A stretch of DNA of 64,000 nucleotides from Sporosarcina sp. FSL W8-0480 (GCF_037963765.1 NZ_CP150166.1:2053501-2117500), one strand, 5' to 3'. Positions 1-9,776 are shown, counted from the first letter of the stretch. Numbers and translations: made by a program. Notes: a model not told the origin generated them from the sequence alone.

Positions 1-543
1 CAAAACTGTCAATTGGAACTTGAACGACTTGGCAGAGATGTATCAAAACTTGAAAAAATCCAGGCTCCATTCCCACGAATCACATATGATGATGCGATTG
101 AATTCCTTCATGAGAAGGGCTTTGACGATATTCAATGGGGCGATGATTTCGGTGCGCCACATGAAACCGCGATTGCCGAAAGCTACGATATGCCGGTATT
201 CATTACCCATTATCCAAAAGATATTAAATCATTCTATATGCAGCCGCACCCGGATCGTGACGATGTCGTACTATGTGCTGATTTGATCGCACCGGAAGGC
301 TATGGTGAAATCATTGGCGGTTCTGAACGTATTTATGATTACGAACTGATGAAACAACGTATTCAAGATCATAATTTGGATGAATCTGCATACGCGTGGT
401 ATTTGGACCTTTGTAAATATGGTGCAGTCCCACACTCCGGATTTGGTCTTGGATTGGAGCGAACAGTCGCTTGGATTTCAGGTGTGGAGCATGTTAGGGA
501 GACAATTCCATTCCCACGTCTATTGAATCGTTTGTACCCTTAA
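1..543 (+). CDS. asnS: Asparaginyl-tRNA synthetase, C-terminal part (5' end outside window)
   Basis: Class II aminoacyl-tRNA synthetase that charges tRNA-Asn. The reading frame is open from base 1, so only about the last 180 of the usual ~430 residues are present. Visible are the stretch [14 protein letters not shown], the segment [22 protein letters not shown] typical of the Asp/Asn enzyme catalytic core, and class II motif 3 at the C-terminus ([15 protein letters not shown] with the invariant Arg), ending in PRLLNRLYP. The gene stands directly ahead of dnaD, as in Bacillus subtilis, with about 30 bases between them and no terminator, which suggests one transcript. The closely related AspS/LysS families are unlikely given the Asn-type motif 3 and the synteny. 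Confidence 0.95.
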   Translation, partial: QNCQLELERLGRDVSKLEKIQAPFPRITYDDAIEFLHEKGFDDIQWGDDFGAPHETAIAESYDMPVFITHYPKDIKSFYMQPHPDRDDVVLCADLIAPEGYGEIIGGSERIYDYELMKQRIQDHNLDESAYAWYLDLCKYGAVPHSGFGLGLERTVAWISGVEHVRETIPFPRLLNRLYP

Positions 544-574
544 TTAGAAAGATATATATAGTGAGGTGTTCGGA

Positions 575-1285
575 ATGCAAGACGAAGAACGGCTCCGAAT
601 TTGGATTGAGCAGGGAAATGTCACCATTTCCCAGCTTTTTTTTCAGTATTATAAAGCATTGGATATAAAAGATTTAGATGCAATGTTAATCATGCAAATG
701 CTTGCTTTTCAATCAGAAGGAACCCAGTTTCCTACCCCATTGGAACTGGCTGGACGTATGCATTTAAATGTGAATCAAGTATCCGAAATCATGCAAAGGC
801 TCATGCAAAGAGGATTAATAGAAATTAAGCAAGATCAAGATTCCAATGGGGTTCTTTACGAACAAATATCTATGCAATCCTTATGGGTTAAACTTGTTAA
901 TGTTGCCCTTGACAAAAAGAAGACAAACCAAGAAGAAAAAACTCCCCCGAATGATGAAGGGGAGATCTTTACGTTATTTGAACAAGAGTTTGGTAGGCTG
1001 CTCTCCCCGATGGAATGCGAAACAATCACGATGTGGCTGGATGATGATGGACATTCCGTGCAAATTATTAGGCAAGCGTTGAAGGAAGCAGTTCTTGCTC
1101 AAAAATTAAGTTTACGGTACATTGATCGAATTCTTTTCGAGTGGAAGAAAAAGAATATAAAAACATTATCGGACGTTGAAAAACAATCTAAAACATTCAG
1201 GACTGCAATAATACGTCCAACAAACAGACAGGATACAAGCGTTAAAAAGGTTCCATTTTATAATTGGTTGGAAGAACGGGAATAG
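575..1285 (+). CDS. dnaD: DNA replication initiation protein DnaD
   Basis: Primosomal protein that, with DnaB and DnaI, loads the replicative helicase at oriC and at restart sites. The product is 236 residues, close to B. subtilis DnaD (~232). It has an N-terminal winged-helix domain (about residues 1-100) and a C-terminal DnaD/DnaB_2 domain containing the YIDRILFEWKKKNIKT signature near residues 180-195. The ATG at 575 is preferred over a GTG at 566 because GAGGTG (563-568) sits six bases before it and would overlap the GTG. It lies between asnS and nth, an arrangement conserved in Bacillales. Confidence 0.93.
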   Translation: MQDEERLRIWIEQGNVTISQLFFQYYKALDIKDLDAMLIMQMLAFQSEGTQFPTPLELAGRMHLNVNQVSEIMQRLMQRGLIEIKQDQDSNGVLYEQISMQSLWVKLVNVALDKKKTNQEEKTPPNDEGEIFTLFEQEFGRLLSPMECETITMWLDDDGHSVQIIRQALKEAVLAQKLSLRYIDRILFEWKKKNIKTLSDVEKQSKTFRTAIIRPTNRQDTSVKKVPFYNWLEERE

Positions 1286-1295
1286 GTGATGGGAC

Positions 1296-1946
1296 ATGTT
1301 GACTAAGAAAGAATGGGAAGTCTGCCTTGAAGAGATTGGCAAAATGTTCCCAGATGCACATTGTGAATTGGTGCATGAAAATCCTTTTGAACTTCTTATT
1401 GCAACTTTACTTTCTGCACAATGCACTGATGTTCTTGTTAACCGGGTAACAGCTGATCTATTTCGTAAGTATAAAAAACCGGAAGACTATTTGGCTGTTG
1501 AAATTGAAGAGTTGCAAAATGATATTCGGTCAATCGGATTGTATCGAAATAAGGCAAAAAACATTCAAGCATTAAGTGCTATTCTTATCGATCAATTCGG
1601 TGGGGAAGTACCAGCAGATCGTGATTTGTTGACGACTTTCCCAGGAGTTGGTCGGAAAACTGCTAACGTTGTTGTTTCCAATGCATTCGGAATTCCAGCT
1701 ATGGCTGTTGACACACATGTAGAGCGTGTGGCAAAACGACTTGGAATGAACCGGTGGAAGGATACACCGTTAATGGTCGAAGAAAAAATCATGCGTTGGA
1801 CACCAAGGGAAAGATGGACTGATACACATCATCAGATCATCTTCTTTGGAAGATATCATTGTAAAGCGCAAAATCCGGCATGCCCGGAATGTCCACTTTT
1901 ACCGTTATGTCGGGAAGGAAAGAAACGGATGAAAAACCTTGCCTAA
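1296..1946 (+). CDS. nth: Endonuclease III (DNA glycosylase/AP lyase)
   Basis: Base-excision repair enzyme that removes oxidised pyrimidines and cleaves the abasic site. The 216-residue product matches the family length. Visible are the helix-hairpin-helix motif TFPGVGRKTANVV (about 108-120) with the catalytic Lys, the catalytic Asp in AVDTHVERVAKRLG, and the C-terminal 4Fe-4S loop with Cys spacing 6-2-5 (C-X6-C-X2-C-X5-C, about 188-204). AGGTGA lies six bases before the ATG. It begins ten bases after dnaD and overlaps ypoC by eight bases, so it is cotranscribed. Confidence 0.96.
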   Translation: MLTKKEWEVCLEEIGKMFPDAHCELVHENPFELLIATLLSAQCTDVLVNRVTADLFRKYKKPEDYLAVEIEELQNDIRSIGLYRNKAKNIQALSAILIDQFGGEVPADRDLLTTFPGVGRKTANVVVSNAFGIPAMAVDTHVERVAKRLGMNRWKDTPLMVEEKIMRWTPRERWTDTHHQIIFFGRYHCKAQNPACPECPLLPLCREGKKRMKNLA

Positions 1947-2295
1947 CTCCAAAACAAGAGATTACGAAGTTTTAAATTCCTATTGGGAAAAATGGCTTCG
2001 GTTAAGTGATGAAATCAGAACGGCATTGAAGCAGAAAGATCCGAAGGTAGTGGTCTTGATGGAATCGGCTCTTCAAAACTATACGGAGATGCTGAGTTCT
2101 TTCATATTAATTAAGCCTGCAACAGTTGACGATGCAACGGAAGCCATCGAACCATTGAACGGACATGAACGATTACAGTTCATCCGTGAAAAGATGAATC
2201 GAGAATTTGCTTTTATTCAACTAAAAGCCTTATATTCTGAAGCGCAGAAAAAAGCGGTCAGCCTATTGGTAAGAAGCATGATAAAAAGCCGGTAA
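1939..2295 (+). CDS. ypoC: YpoC family protein, function unknown
   Basis: Small protein of 118 residues, predicted helical, with no enzymatic motif that I recognise. It is assigned to YpoC mainly because it directly follows nth and precedes the convergent ponA/recU pair, as in B. subtilis. The first in-frame start is a TTG at 1939 that overlaps the nth stop codon. No clear Shine-Dalgarno lies close before it, so translation may be coupled to nth and the exact start is uncertain. The stop codon is inside the left arm of the terminator hairpin that ends the operon. Confidence 0.7.
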   Translation: MPNSKTRDYEVLNSYWEKWLRLSDEIRTALKQKDPKVVVLMESALQNYTEMLSSFILIKPATVDDATEAIEPLNGHERLQFIREKMNREFAFIQLKALYSEAQKKAVSLLVRSMIKSR

Positions 2296-2320
2296 AGGAT
2301 TTCCATCCTCTACCGGCTTT
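2285..2320. terminator. Bidirectional terminator between ypoC and ponA
   Basis: Perfect 10-bp arms AAAGCCGGTA / TACCGGCTTT (2285-2294 and 2311-2320) around a 16-base loop, with A/T-rich flanks on both sides. It lies between the convergent ends of ypoC (+) and ponA (-) and overlaps the ypoC stop codon. Confidence 0.85.
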
Positions 2321-2325
2321 ATTAT

Positions 2326-4953
2326 TTATTGGCCCCCATCATCCGTTCCATCGCCCGGTTCGCCATCATCCCCCGAACCGGAATCATCTCCATTGTTACC
2401 TGGGTCAGTCCAGCCTTCATCCGAGTTGTTTTCTGAACCGTTGTTGCCGTTATTTCCATTATTGCCTTTGTTACCATTATTACCTTTATTGTTATTATCT
2501 TTGTTGTTTCCGTTATTTTCTTCGCCTTGGTCATTGCCTTGGTCTCCGTCTTCATTGTCAAAGTCAGGTTCTTTTTGCCCTTCAATCAGAAGCGAAGTGG
2601 AGGTAGGACTACTCTCTATATCGCCCGCGATTGCCTTGACATAAAAGACATAAGTTCGTCCCATCTCAACATTGGAGAATGTTACAGTTTGATCGGTAGT
2701 TGTTGGCATTTTTTGTGCTTCGCCACCGTCCACCGCGACAGAAACTTCAAATTGTACAGGTCCAAGAAGTAATTCTGTATCTGGGCCATTATGTGTCCAA
2801 TTAAGTGTTACTGTATTTGTCTCATTGTCGTATACCGCTGATAATCCAGCAGGCGCATCTAACTCAGTCAAGTATTCTTTATCCATTTCCGTCGGAACAG
2901 TTCCGCGAACAAATAGTTCAGTACTTTTTAATGCATCTGGCGTTGATCTGCTTGCCAGGATAATAGGATTTGAACCTTTAACAATTGTCGCTTCTTCCAC
3001 GGAGCTTGGTTGTTTGAAATGTGGAGTCTTTTTGCCCGCGACAAGATCTGTCATTACTGTTCTAAATAGGATTTGAGGTACATAGCGTCCACGATCGAAA
3101 GTTGTAATTGGCGTCGTGTAATTTTTGTAACCACCCCAGACGGAAATTGTATATTCTGTTGTATAGCCGGTGAACCAACTATCGGGAACATCAGAGTTTT
3201 TCAAGCCGAGTTTCTGTTTCGTTTCGGCGTCATAGTTTGTTGTTCCGGTCTTTCCTGCCATATCTAAACCGGATACTTTTGCTGTTTTCCCTGTTCCTAA
3301 AGTGACAACATCCCTCAAAATATCAGTCACCATATATGCTGTAGAATCTTTCATGACATTTACCGGGTCAGGGGAAAGATTTCTTTCTGTTTTGCCATCC
3401 CTTAAGATTACCTTCTTAACCGCATGAGGCTTCGTGTAGATGCCTCCATTTCCGAATGCGGAATAGGCGCCCGCCATCTCAATCGTAGAAAACTCATACT
3501 TCCCACCACCGATAGCATTTGAAGAATCCAACTTTTCGTAATTAAGCCCCAATTTATTAGCGAATTGACCAGCTCTCTTTGTCCCGACCTCTTCAAAGAC
3601 TTTGATGGCAGGGATGTTTCTCGATTTGTATAAAGCTTCCCTTGCTGTTATAGGACCTAAATATTTTCCGTCAACATTGCGAATTGATACATTTGTGCCT
3701 TTATATTTGTATGGTTCATCGTTGACGATATGGGCAGTAGACCAGTTTTCATTCTCAATGATTGGGCCATAAGAAAGTACCGGTTTGATAATCGAGCCCG
3801 GTTGCCTACGATTATCTCCAGAAGCGAAGTTCAGATTTCGACCGGAAAAGTTACGGCCGCCTCCGATTGCAACGATTTCACCTGTTTTTGTATTCAACAC
3901 TGTCATTCCTGCTTGCATTTCATCTGATTCGTAAATATTTGAATTGATCGCTCTTTCGACTGCTTGTTGCGCTTTAGGATCAAGCGCAGTTTGGATTGTT
4001 ACACCTTCAGATAGAAGATCCATCATGTTAGCGGCTTCAAGTTCATCCAATACGATATCAACATAAGCAAGATATTGTGAATTAGAATCATCACGTTGAT
4101 CTTCTGGAAGAAGTGTCTGAGTAACTGGAATGGCTTTTGCTTCTTCCATTTGTTCTTTTGTTATTTTTTCATGTTTGTACATTAGTGATAGAACTGTGTT
4201 TCGACGTTTTTCAGCTCGTTCAGGATTTTTGAACGGGTTATATCCATTTGGAGATTGTGGTAAGCCTGCCAACATTGCCATTTCATGAAGTTCGAGTTCA
4301 TCTAACTTCTTACCATAAAAATATTCTGCAGCTGTACCGATACCATGAATCCTTCCGGACATGAGAATTTTATTGAAGTACATTTCAAAAATATCTTCTT
4401 TTTCATATTCTCTTTCCAATTTGAAGGCGAGCCAAGCTTCTTGGGCTTTCCGCTTTAAGGTTTTCTCATCGGTTAGGAAAGAGTTTTTGATGACCTGTTG
4501 CGTTAATGTGGAAGCACCTTGCGAACCAAATCCGCTTTTAAAGTTCGCTAAAACTGCTCCACCAAGTCTCCAAAAGTCCATGCCATGATGTTTGTAGAAG
4601 CGTACGTCTTCTGTAGCAAGAATTGCATCTTCCAATTCTTTCGGTATTTCACTATATGGTACAAATTCTCGCTTTTCAGCACCTAATTTCATAAAAACAT
4701 TGCCATTACGATCCGCGATATTACTTGTAATCGGATCTTTCAAGAGGCTCTCATCCAAATCCGGGGCACTGCTTGCGTAAAAAGCGAAGAGCCCAAGCCC
4801 TCCGACAAATCCCACAAGTCCGACGGCGATGATGGCTAAAATAATTTTCTTGATGATATTGCCATTATGTTTAGGTTTTTTACTTTTTCCACGTTTCCGT
4901 TCAGCTTCCAAATTCTTACGGCGAGCTGCACGGGAATTTATAGAATCACTCAT
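2326..4953 (-). CDS. ponA: Class A penicillin-binding protein 1 (PBP1A/1B)
   Basis: Bifunctional peptidoglycan synthase in the cytoplasmic membrane. The 875 residues comprise a basic cytoplasmic N-terminus, one membrane segment (about 34-58), a GT51 glycosyltransferase domain with ATEDVRFYKHHG and GASTLTQQVIKN, and a transpeptidase domain with the SxxK motif in PGSIIKP, SRN as second motif and KTGT as third. After the transpeptidase comes a fibronectin type III-like domain (about 690-790). The last ~80 residues are a low-complexity tail rich in Asn, Gly, Asp and Glu, a feature also seen in B. subtilis PonA. It follows recU with a gap of 25 bases and shares its promoter. Confidence 0.95.
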   Translation of the reverse strand: MSDSINSRAARRKNLEAERKRGKSKKPKHNGNIIKKIILAIIAVGLVGFVGGLGLFAFYASSAPDLDESLLKDPITSNIADRNGNVFMKLGAEKREFVPYSEIPKELEDAILATEDVRFYKHHGMDFWRLGGAVLANFKSGFGSQGASTLTQQVIKNSFLTDEKTLKRKAQEAWLAFKLEREYEKEDIFEMYFNKILMSGRIHGIGTAAEYFYGKKLDELELHEMAMLAGLPQSPNGYNPFKNPERAEKRRNTVLSLMYKHEKITKEQMEEAKAIPVTQTLLPEDQRDDSNSQYLAYVDIVLDELEAANMMDLLSEGVTIQTALDPKAQQAVERAINSNIYESDEMQAGMTVLNTKTGEIVAIGGGRNFSGRNLNFASGDNRRQPGSIIKPVLSYGPIIENENWSTAHIVNDEPYKYKGTNVSIRNVDGKYLGPITAREALYKSRNIPAIKVFEEVGTKRAGQFANKLGLNYEKLDSSNAIGGGKYEFSTIEMAGAYSAFGNGGIYTKPHAVKKVILRDGKTERNLSPDPVNVMKDSTAYMVTDILRDVVTLGTGKTAKVSGLDMAGKTGTTNYDAETKQKLGLKNSDVPDSWFTGYTTEYTISVWGGYKNYTTPITTFDRGRYVPQILFRTVMTDLVAGKKTPHFKQPSSVEEATIVKGSNPIILASRSTPDALKSTELFVRGTVPTEMDKEYLTELDAPAGLSAVYDNETNTVTLNWTHNGPDTELLLGPVQFEVSVAVDGGEAQKMPTTTDQTVTFSNVEMGRTYVFYVKAIAGDIESSPTSTSLLIEGQKEPDFDNEDGDQGNDQGEENNGNNKDNNNKGNNGNKGNNGNNGNNGSENNSDEGWTDPGNNGDDSGSGDDGEPGDGTDDGGQ

Positions 4954-4978
4954 ATTTATTCCTGCCTTTCAAATCAAT

Positions 4979-5590
4979 TCAATTCAAATTACGGTTTAAT
5001 GCATTCAAAGCACCCAAATAGTCGAGCCTTGGATGAAAACCAGCGTTTATTTCTATAGACATCTCTTCAATTTCAGTGAGAGTTATAGATTTTCTTCCGC
5101 CTGCTATCATTCTTTCCCACATTTTTTCGAAGTACTCATATGGGACGATAAAATAACGATCTAAAACTGTAAATTTCACCAATAAAAATGCTATGCCTTG
5201 TTGCTCTGAAACTTTCCTCATATGTTCAACTTGGTGTTCATGAATGTTTTGCAGTGGAAAAGATGTACGGTTTTTAGTTTCCTTTGCTTCAAAGTCAATG
5301 TATTTACCATTCCACACTCCATTATAATCCGTTGTCGACGGAGACCTGAAGTATGCTTCGGTTATGACAGCGGCACTGCGGGCAGGATATCTCACATTTA
5401 CGACCTGAATAGGGACAGGTTTTTTATGGATAACCGCTATGTTATTGGCCAAGTAATATTCATTCGTGTCATTCAATTCATCTTCAAGCGTTTTCCCACG
5501 ATTGCTGAATGATGGATTGGTGTTTTTACTTCCGGTTGTCGCCTGTTGAACAGGAACATATCTCTTCCCATTCGGATATCGTATCGTCAT
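4979..5590 (-). CDS. recU: Holliday junction resolvase RecU
   Basis: Homodimeric endonuclease that cleaves Holliday junctions during recombination and segregation. The product is 203 residues, the usual size. The N-terminus [11 protein letters not shown] matches the family's conserved start. The core has a PD-(D/E)XK-like nuclease region (residues around [21 protein letters not shown] and [10 protein letters not shown]). The ATG at 5590 is chosen because AGGTGG stands five bases before it; an upstream in-frame GTG overlaps that ribosome site. It forms an operon with ponA, a pairing conserved in Bacillales. Confidence 0.95.
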   Translation of the reverse strand: MTIRYPNGKRYVPVQQATTGSKNTNPSFSNRGKTLEDELNDTNEYYLANNIAVIHKKPVPIQVVNVRYPARSAAVITEAYFRSPSTTDYNGVWNGKYIDFEAKETKNRTSFPLQNIHEHQVEHMRKVSEQQGIAFLLVKFTVLDRYFIVPYEYFEKMWERMIAGGRKSITLTEIEEMSIEINAGFHPRLDYLGALNALNRNLN

Positions 5591-5610
5591 ACATACCACC
5601 TCGTTTCACT

Positions 5611-5619
5611 ATCATACCA
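5611..5619 (-). promoter_or_regulatory. Extended -10 promoter for recU-ponA
   Basis: On the minus strand TGG-TATGAT, an extended -10, lies about 20 bases before the recU start. No good -35 hexamer is seen at the expected distance, as is common with extended -10 promoters. Confidence 0.5.
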
Positions 5620-5693
5620 TAATGATTGGACGGATTATCCTTATAAAAGTTCCGTGTTAACATGAATTCCCAAGGAATATACGTTCGTGGAAC

Positions 5694-5722
5694 TTGGTGT
5701 CCTTGTGAAATTTTGATAGACT
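5694..5722 (+). promoter_or_regulatory. SigA-type promoter for yppE-yprA-yprB
   Basis: TTGGTG (5694-5699), 17 bases, TAGACT (5717-5722), about 30 bases before the yppE start. A LexA-like half-conserved palindrome lies just upstream at 5675-5686. Confidence 0.5.
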
Positions 5723-5753
5723 AAAGTAAAGAATCCGGAAAGGAAGAGATCAC

Positions 5754-6122
5754 TTGAATCTTATAGAGAGAACGGAACGGCTCCTTTCGGTATGTGAGGA
5801 ATGTTTACCAAGACTATTAGCGATGCGGGAAACAGAGCGGGAGCCCGATTTTTTTACTGAAGTTAAGCCATATGCAGATGAAAACCATAAATTATTAGAT
5901 GAATGGACGGAGGAAATGAAGGAATATATACGCACTGAAAAACCGAGATATGTCCATATCCAACAAATTGATTCATTGAACGATTCAATGAAACAATTTA
6001 TCGTACAATCCTTTTATGCAAAAACCGGAAAAAAACGATTCGTGTTATCCATTAATTCAGCCACTTACACGCTTAAAACGGTGTTGGAGGCATTGCAGTC
6101 CGAGAGGGGCGACAGTGAATGA
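5754..6122 (+). CDS. yppE: YppE-like DUF1798 protein
   Basis: Small helical protein of 122 residues resembling the DUF1798 family (B. subtilis YppE, a helical-bundle protein of unknown role). The REPDFFTEVKPYAD and LLDEWTE stretches fit that family. The start is a TTG at 5754 with AGGAAG seven bases before it; there is no in-frame ATG near. Its stop overlaps the yprA start in an ATGA arrangement, so the two are translationally coupled and the protein may accompany the MrfA/MrfB repair system. That link is inference from position. Confidence 0.7.
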   Translation: MNLIERTERLLSVCEECLPRLLAMRETEREPDFFTEVKPYADENHKLLDEWTEEMKEYIRTEKPRYVHIQQIDSLNDSMKQFIVQSFYAKTGKKRFVLSINSATYTLKTVLEALQSERGDSE

Positions 6123-8383
6123 AGCAGGGGAGTGTCCGGGAGGTTGTAGATCACCTCTTATCCAATCCTGAATTATCGCCAAACATTAGCCACTATCAAA
6201 AGATTCCTGGAAAATCTGCTACATATGCACCTTTTCCATCACGTCTTCATCCATCGATTGTAAAGGCTCTAACAGAGAAGGGAATCGAAAAACTTTACAG
6301 CCACCAACGTGAAGCGTTCGATCTTGCTAACTCAGGTAACTCGATAACTGCTGTCACACCGACCGCCTCTGGTAAATCTTTATGCTATCATCTACCGGTT
6401 CTTCAAAGTATTTTGGAGGATGATTCATCACGCGCTCTTTATTTATTTCCGACGAAAGCGTTGGCGCAGGATCAGTTGGCGGATTTACACGGACTGATTG
6501 AGGCAAGTGGAGAGACAATCCTGAGTTATACGTATGATGGAGATACAGCACCTGGGTTAAGGACAAAAGTCCGAAAGTCCGGCCATATCGTTTTGACGAA
6601 TCCGGACATGCTACACTCGGGGATTTTACCACATCACACGAAATGGGTTTCACTTTTCGAAAACCTGAAGTATATCATCATTGATGAACTGCATACGTAT
6701 AAAGGGGTATTCGGAAGCCATGTCGCGCATGTGTTAAGAAGGTTGAAACGGATATGTAATTATTACGGCTGCAATCCTACTTTCATATGTACTTCCGCAA
6801 CAATTGCCAATCCGAAAGAGTTGGCTGAAACATTGACGGGTACAGAAATGGAACTTATCTCGAATAACGGTGCTCCCGCTGGGGTGAAGCATTTTGTTTT
6901 CTATAACCCTCCAGTCGTTCATAAAACATTCGGGATTAGAAGAAGTGCCATTCTTGAAGTACGGGATATCGCTTCCTTCCTTTATCGTGAAGGCATTCAA
7001 ACAATCATCTTTGCAAAAAGTAGGGTACGTGTTGAGATGCTCGTAACCTATATGAAAGAATTAACAAAGAAAAAGCTATTCGACGAAACAATTATGGGAT
7101 ACAGAGGCGGTTATTTGCCTTCGGAACGCAGGAAAATCGAAAAACGATTACGCGAAGGTGATATCAGAACAGTTGTCAGTACAAATGCGCTTGAATTAGG
7201 CATCGATATTGGACAACTTCAAGCATGCATCATGACTGGCTACCCCGGAAATATCGCAAGCGCCTTTCAGCAAGCGGGAAGAGCAGGGAGGAGGCAAGAT
7301 GATGCGTTGATCATTTATGTCGCTCAATCTATGGCACTCGACCAATACATTATCCAACATCCAGACTACTTATTGGGACAAACTCCTGAAGAAGCTCGGA
7401 TTCACCCGGATAATATGCTTATTTTGATGGATCATTTGAAATGTGCGTCCTTTGAACTGCCATTTACTATGACAGAAACCTATGGCGAATTCGAAGTGCA
7501 GGAACTGCTTGCGTTTTTAGAAAGTGAAGGTGTCCTTGTCAGAACTTCAGACAAATGGCATTGGATGACAGATAGATTTCCCGCAAGCGAAATCAGTTTA
7601 CGTTCCGCTTCACAGGAAAATGTCGTCATTATCGATAAAACGATTCCAAAAGGGACGGTCGTAATAGGGGAGATGGATCGCTATAGCGCGATGACCCTAT
7701 TGCATGAAGAAGCGATTTATATCCATCAAGGGAAGCAGTACCAGGTGGAGATGTTGGATTGGGAAGAGAAGAAGGCATATGTAACGGAAGTGGATGTCGA
7801 TTACTATACGGACGCGAACCTGGCGGTGGAGTTGAAAGTCATCAGCGAGGATGAAAGAGAGCAATTAGGAGAAGCGACAACAGCTTTCGGCGATATTGCA
7901 GTATTGGCCATCCCGACGATATTCAAAAAAATCCGTTTCGATACACATGATAATATCGGATCTGGCCCTATCACTCTACCAGCAGAAGAATTGCATACCT
8001 CCTCAACCTGGTATACATTCGACACACCTGAAGGCTGGAAGGAATCCGACTTGACTGATGCACTGACAGGGGCTGCATATGCGATTCAATCGTTCATTCC
8101 GCTATTTGTCCGCTGCGATCGAACAGATATCCATGTAGTGCCGCAAGTAAAGGCGATCCATACGGGCAAACCAACAATCTTCATTTATGATAGTTACCCG
8201 GGAGGAATCGGGTTAAGCGAGAAGCTTTATGGTAGGTGGAAAGAGCTGATCGACAGAACAGCAAAACATGTCGCAGGCTGCGTCTGTGAATATGGCTGTC
8301 CGATTTGTATTGGAGCCCAGGAAGAAGGCGTGAAAACAGCTAAACGGCAAGTTAGTACGTTGTTAAAGAAATTGGTGCAATAA
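6119..8383 (+). CDS. yprA: MrfA/YprA-type DEAD-box DNA repair helicase
   Basis: Superfamily 2 helicase of 754 residues. In B. subtilis, MrfA (YprA) with MrfB repairs mitomycin-type DNA damage independently of UvrABC. Visible motifs are Walker A in TPTASGKSLCYHLP (about 80-93), the DELH box in IIIDELHTYKG, motif III in CTSATIANP, the helicase C core with TNALELGIDIGQL and QQAGRAGRRQDDA, and a C-terminal DUF1998 region with four cysteines in CVCEYGCPIC (spacing 1-3-2) near residue 725, expected to bind a metal. It is followed four bases later by its nuclease partner yprB. Confidence 0.93.
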   Translation: MKQGSVREVVDHLLSNPELSPNISHYQKIPGKSATYAPFPSRLHPSIVKALTEKGIEKLYSHQREAFDLANSGNSITAVTPTASGKSLCYHLPVLQSILEDDSSRALYLFPTKALAQDQLADLHGLIEASGETILSYTYDGDTAPGLRTKVRKSGHIVLTNPDMLHSGILPHHTKWVSLFENLKYIIIDELHTYKGVFGSHVAHVLRRLKRICNYYGCNPTFICTSATIANPKELAETLTGTEMELISNNGAPAGVKHFVFYNPPVVHKTFGIRRSAILEVRDIASFLYREGIQTIIFAKSRVRVEMLVTYMKELTKKKLFDETIMGYRGGYLPSERRKIEKRLREGDIRTVVSTNALELGIDIGQLQACIMTGYPGNIASAFQQAGRAGRRQDDALIIYVAQSMALDQYIIQHPDYLLGQTPEEARIHPDNMLILMDHLKCASFELPFTMTETYGEFEVQELLAFLESEGVLVRTSDKWHWMTDRFPASEISLRSASQENVVIIDKTIPKGTVVIGEMDRYSAMTLLHEEAIYIHQGKQYQVEMLDWEEKKAYVTEVDVDYYTDANLAVELKVISEDEREQLGEATTAFGDIAVLAIPTIFKKIRFDTHDNIGSGPITLPAEELHTSSTWYTFDTPEGWKESDLTDALTGAAYAIQSFIPLFVRCDRTDIHVVPQVKAIHTGKPTIFIYDSYPGGIGLSEKLYGRWKELIDRTAKHVAGCVCEYGCPICIGAQEEGVKTAKRQVSTLLKKLVQ

Positions 8384-8411
8384 ATGTATGGGGTTAAAAG
8401 GGGGAATTGGG

Positions 8412-9668
8412 ATGTCCTATGAAGCCAAATTGATGCAGATGAAGAAGCTTCTGAAAAAGAAACCTGCCTCATCGAATGAAATGTCGGAGGAACCTAAACG
8501 AAAAAGACCACCTTCTCCACCCTATGAAGAAAAATGGCTCGCGGCTGGCCTTACAAAAGAGGCAAACGAATATGGAATTGTTTACAAACGTGTAGTTACA
8601 TACGGACCGGAACATTTTCATGGAAATTATAAACTATCTGGATTATTGGGTACTGTAGAAAGTTGGCGAGAGGCGAATGAAATTCATCCACTCGCTCCAG
8701 ATTTGTCCCGCCCCCTTGTTTTCTTCGATACAGAAACTACCGGACTAAAGGGAGCGGGAACACTAATTTTCCTGATGGGCTTTATCGAATACACCGAAAC
8801 AAAATTCACGTTAACCCAATATGTATTACCCGGACCTGATCACGAGGCTGCTTTCCTTTATGCATCGAACTTCTGGAAAACCCCTATGTCGGTTGTCATG
8901 TATAATGGGAAGAGCTTTGACATGCCTCAAGTTGAGACAAGATGGACGTTGAATCGGGATATCCTGCCACCTTTATTGAAACATACAGAAATCGATCTGC
9001 TGCATGGCTCGAAACGGATCTGGAAAAACGAAATGGATACATTCAAACTAACTGCTGTCGAAGAAGAACAGTTAGGTTTTTTCCGCGAAGGAGACATCCC
9101 GGGATACATGGCCCCAATCATTTATCAAGACGCAGTAAAAAACGGACGTGCAGAAATGCTGATGAAAGTTCTTATGCATAATGAATGGGATATCCTCTCA
9201 CTTGTTACATTATATATTCGATCGACAGATCTCCTTCTTAAAGAACAACAATCGTTTTCGGCTAACGCTCAAACAAATATCGGAAAATGGTATCGAGATT
9301 TAAAATCTTTTGACCGTAGCAAAAAGATTCTTGGCGATGTCATTGCCGAATTCGGGGTTGAGGAACCGATGGCGCATTTCCATATTGGCTTCATCCTTAA
9401 AAAAGAGAATCGGCATACCGAGGCGATTAACTCGTTTAAAATTGCCGCCGACGGTATTGATGGAAGAGAAAGAATTATAGCTTTTGAGGAATTGGCGAAG
9501 CTGTATGAGCATAAGGTAAAAGAGCCTGAAATGGCATTACGTTATACAAGGAAGGCGATTGAAACACTGAACAATAATTCCGACTTGCCAGAACGTTTCA
9601 AAATACGTATGGGAAATGATTTCGGTTACAGGGAAATAAGATTGCGAAAGAAGCTATTTCCCGGGTAA
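8412..9668 (+). CDS. yprB: MrfB/YprB-type 3'-5' exonuclease with TPR tail
   Basis: Partner nuclease of YprA, 418 residues (B. subtilis ~413). An RNase H-fold exonuclease domain occupies about residues 85-265, with the metal-binding DxE in FFDTETTGLKGAG, further Asp residues in YNGKSFDMPQVETRW and a late Asp in HNEWDILSL. Residues 280 to the end form TPR-like helical repeats, with segments such as EEPMAHFHIGFILKKENRHTEA. The ATG at 8412 is preferred because a GGGGG run stands seven bases before it; an upstream in-frame ATG at 8388 has no such site. It forms the end of the yppE-yprA-yprB transcript. Confidence 0.92.
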   Translation: MSYEAKLMQMKKLLKKKPASSNEMSEEPKRKRPPSPPYEEKWLAAGLTKEANEYGIVYKRVVTYGPEHFHGNYKLSGLLGTVESWREANEIHPLAPDLSRPLVFFDTETTGLKGAGTLIFLMGFIEYTETKFTLTQYVLPGPDHEAAFLYASNFWKTPMSVVMYNGKSFDMPQVETRWTLNRDILPPLLKHTEIDLLHGSKRIWKNEMDTFKLTAVEEEQLGFFREGDIPGYMAPIIYQDAVKNGRAEMLMKVLMHNEWDILSLVTLYIRSTDLLLKEQQSFSANAQTNIGKWYRDLKSFDRSKKILGDVIAEFGVEEPMAHFHIGFILKKENRHTEAINSFKIAADGIDGRERIIAFEELAKLYEHKVKEPEMALRYTRKAIETLNNNSDLPERFKIRMGNDFGYREIRLRKKLFPG

Positions 9669-9710
9669 GCGCATCAAACGACAAAAACCGTCGTCCAACG
9701 CCGAAAATAA

Positions 9711-9740
9711 AAGACAAGATTGTACAAAATATGCTATACT
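9711..9740 (+). promoter_or_regulatory. Candidate SigA promoter for gpsB
   Basis: TATACT at 9735-9740 is a good -10 located 36 bases before the gpsB ATG. The -35 region is weak (AAGACA at 9711-9716, 18 bases upstream). Confidence 0.4.
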
Positions 9741-9776
9741 TGCGGTACGTAAACATAGATGGAAGGACGTTATTTA

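Noticed and set aside
2440..2560. Low-complexity AAT/GGT-rich tract as a microsatellite
   Set aside because: It encodes the Asn/Gly-rich C-terminal tail of PBP1, a feature also seen in related PonA proteins.
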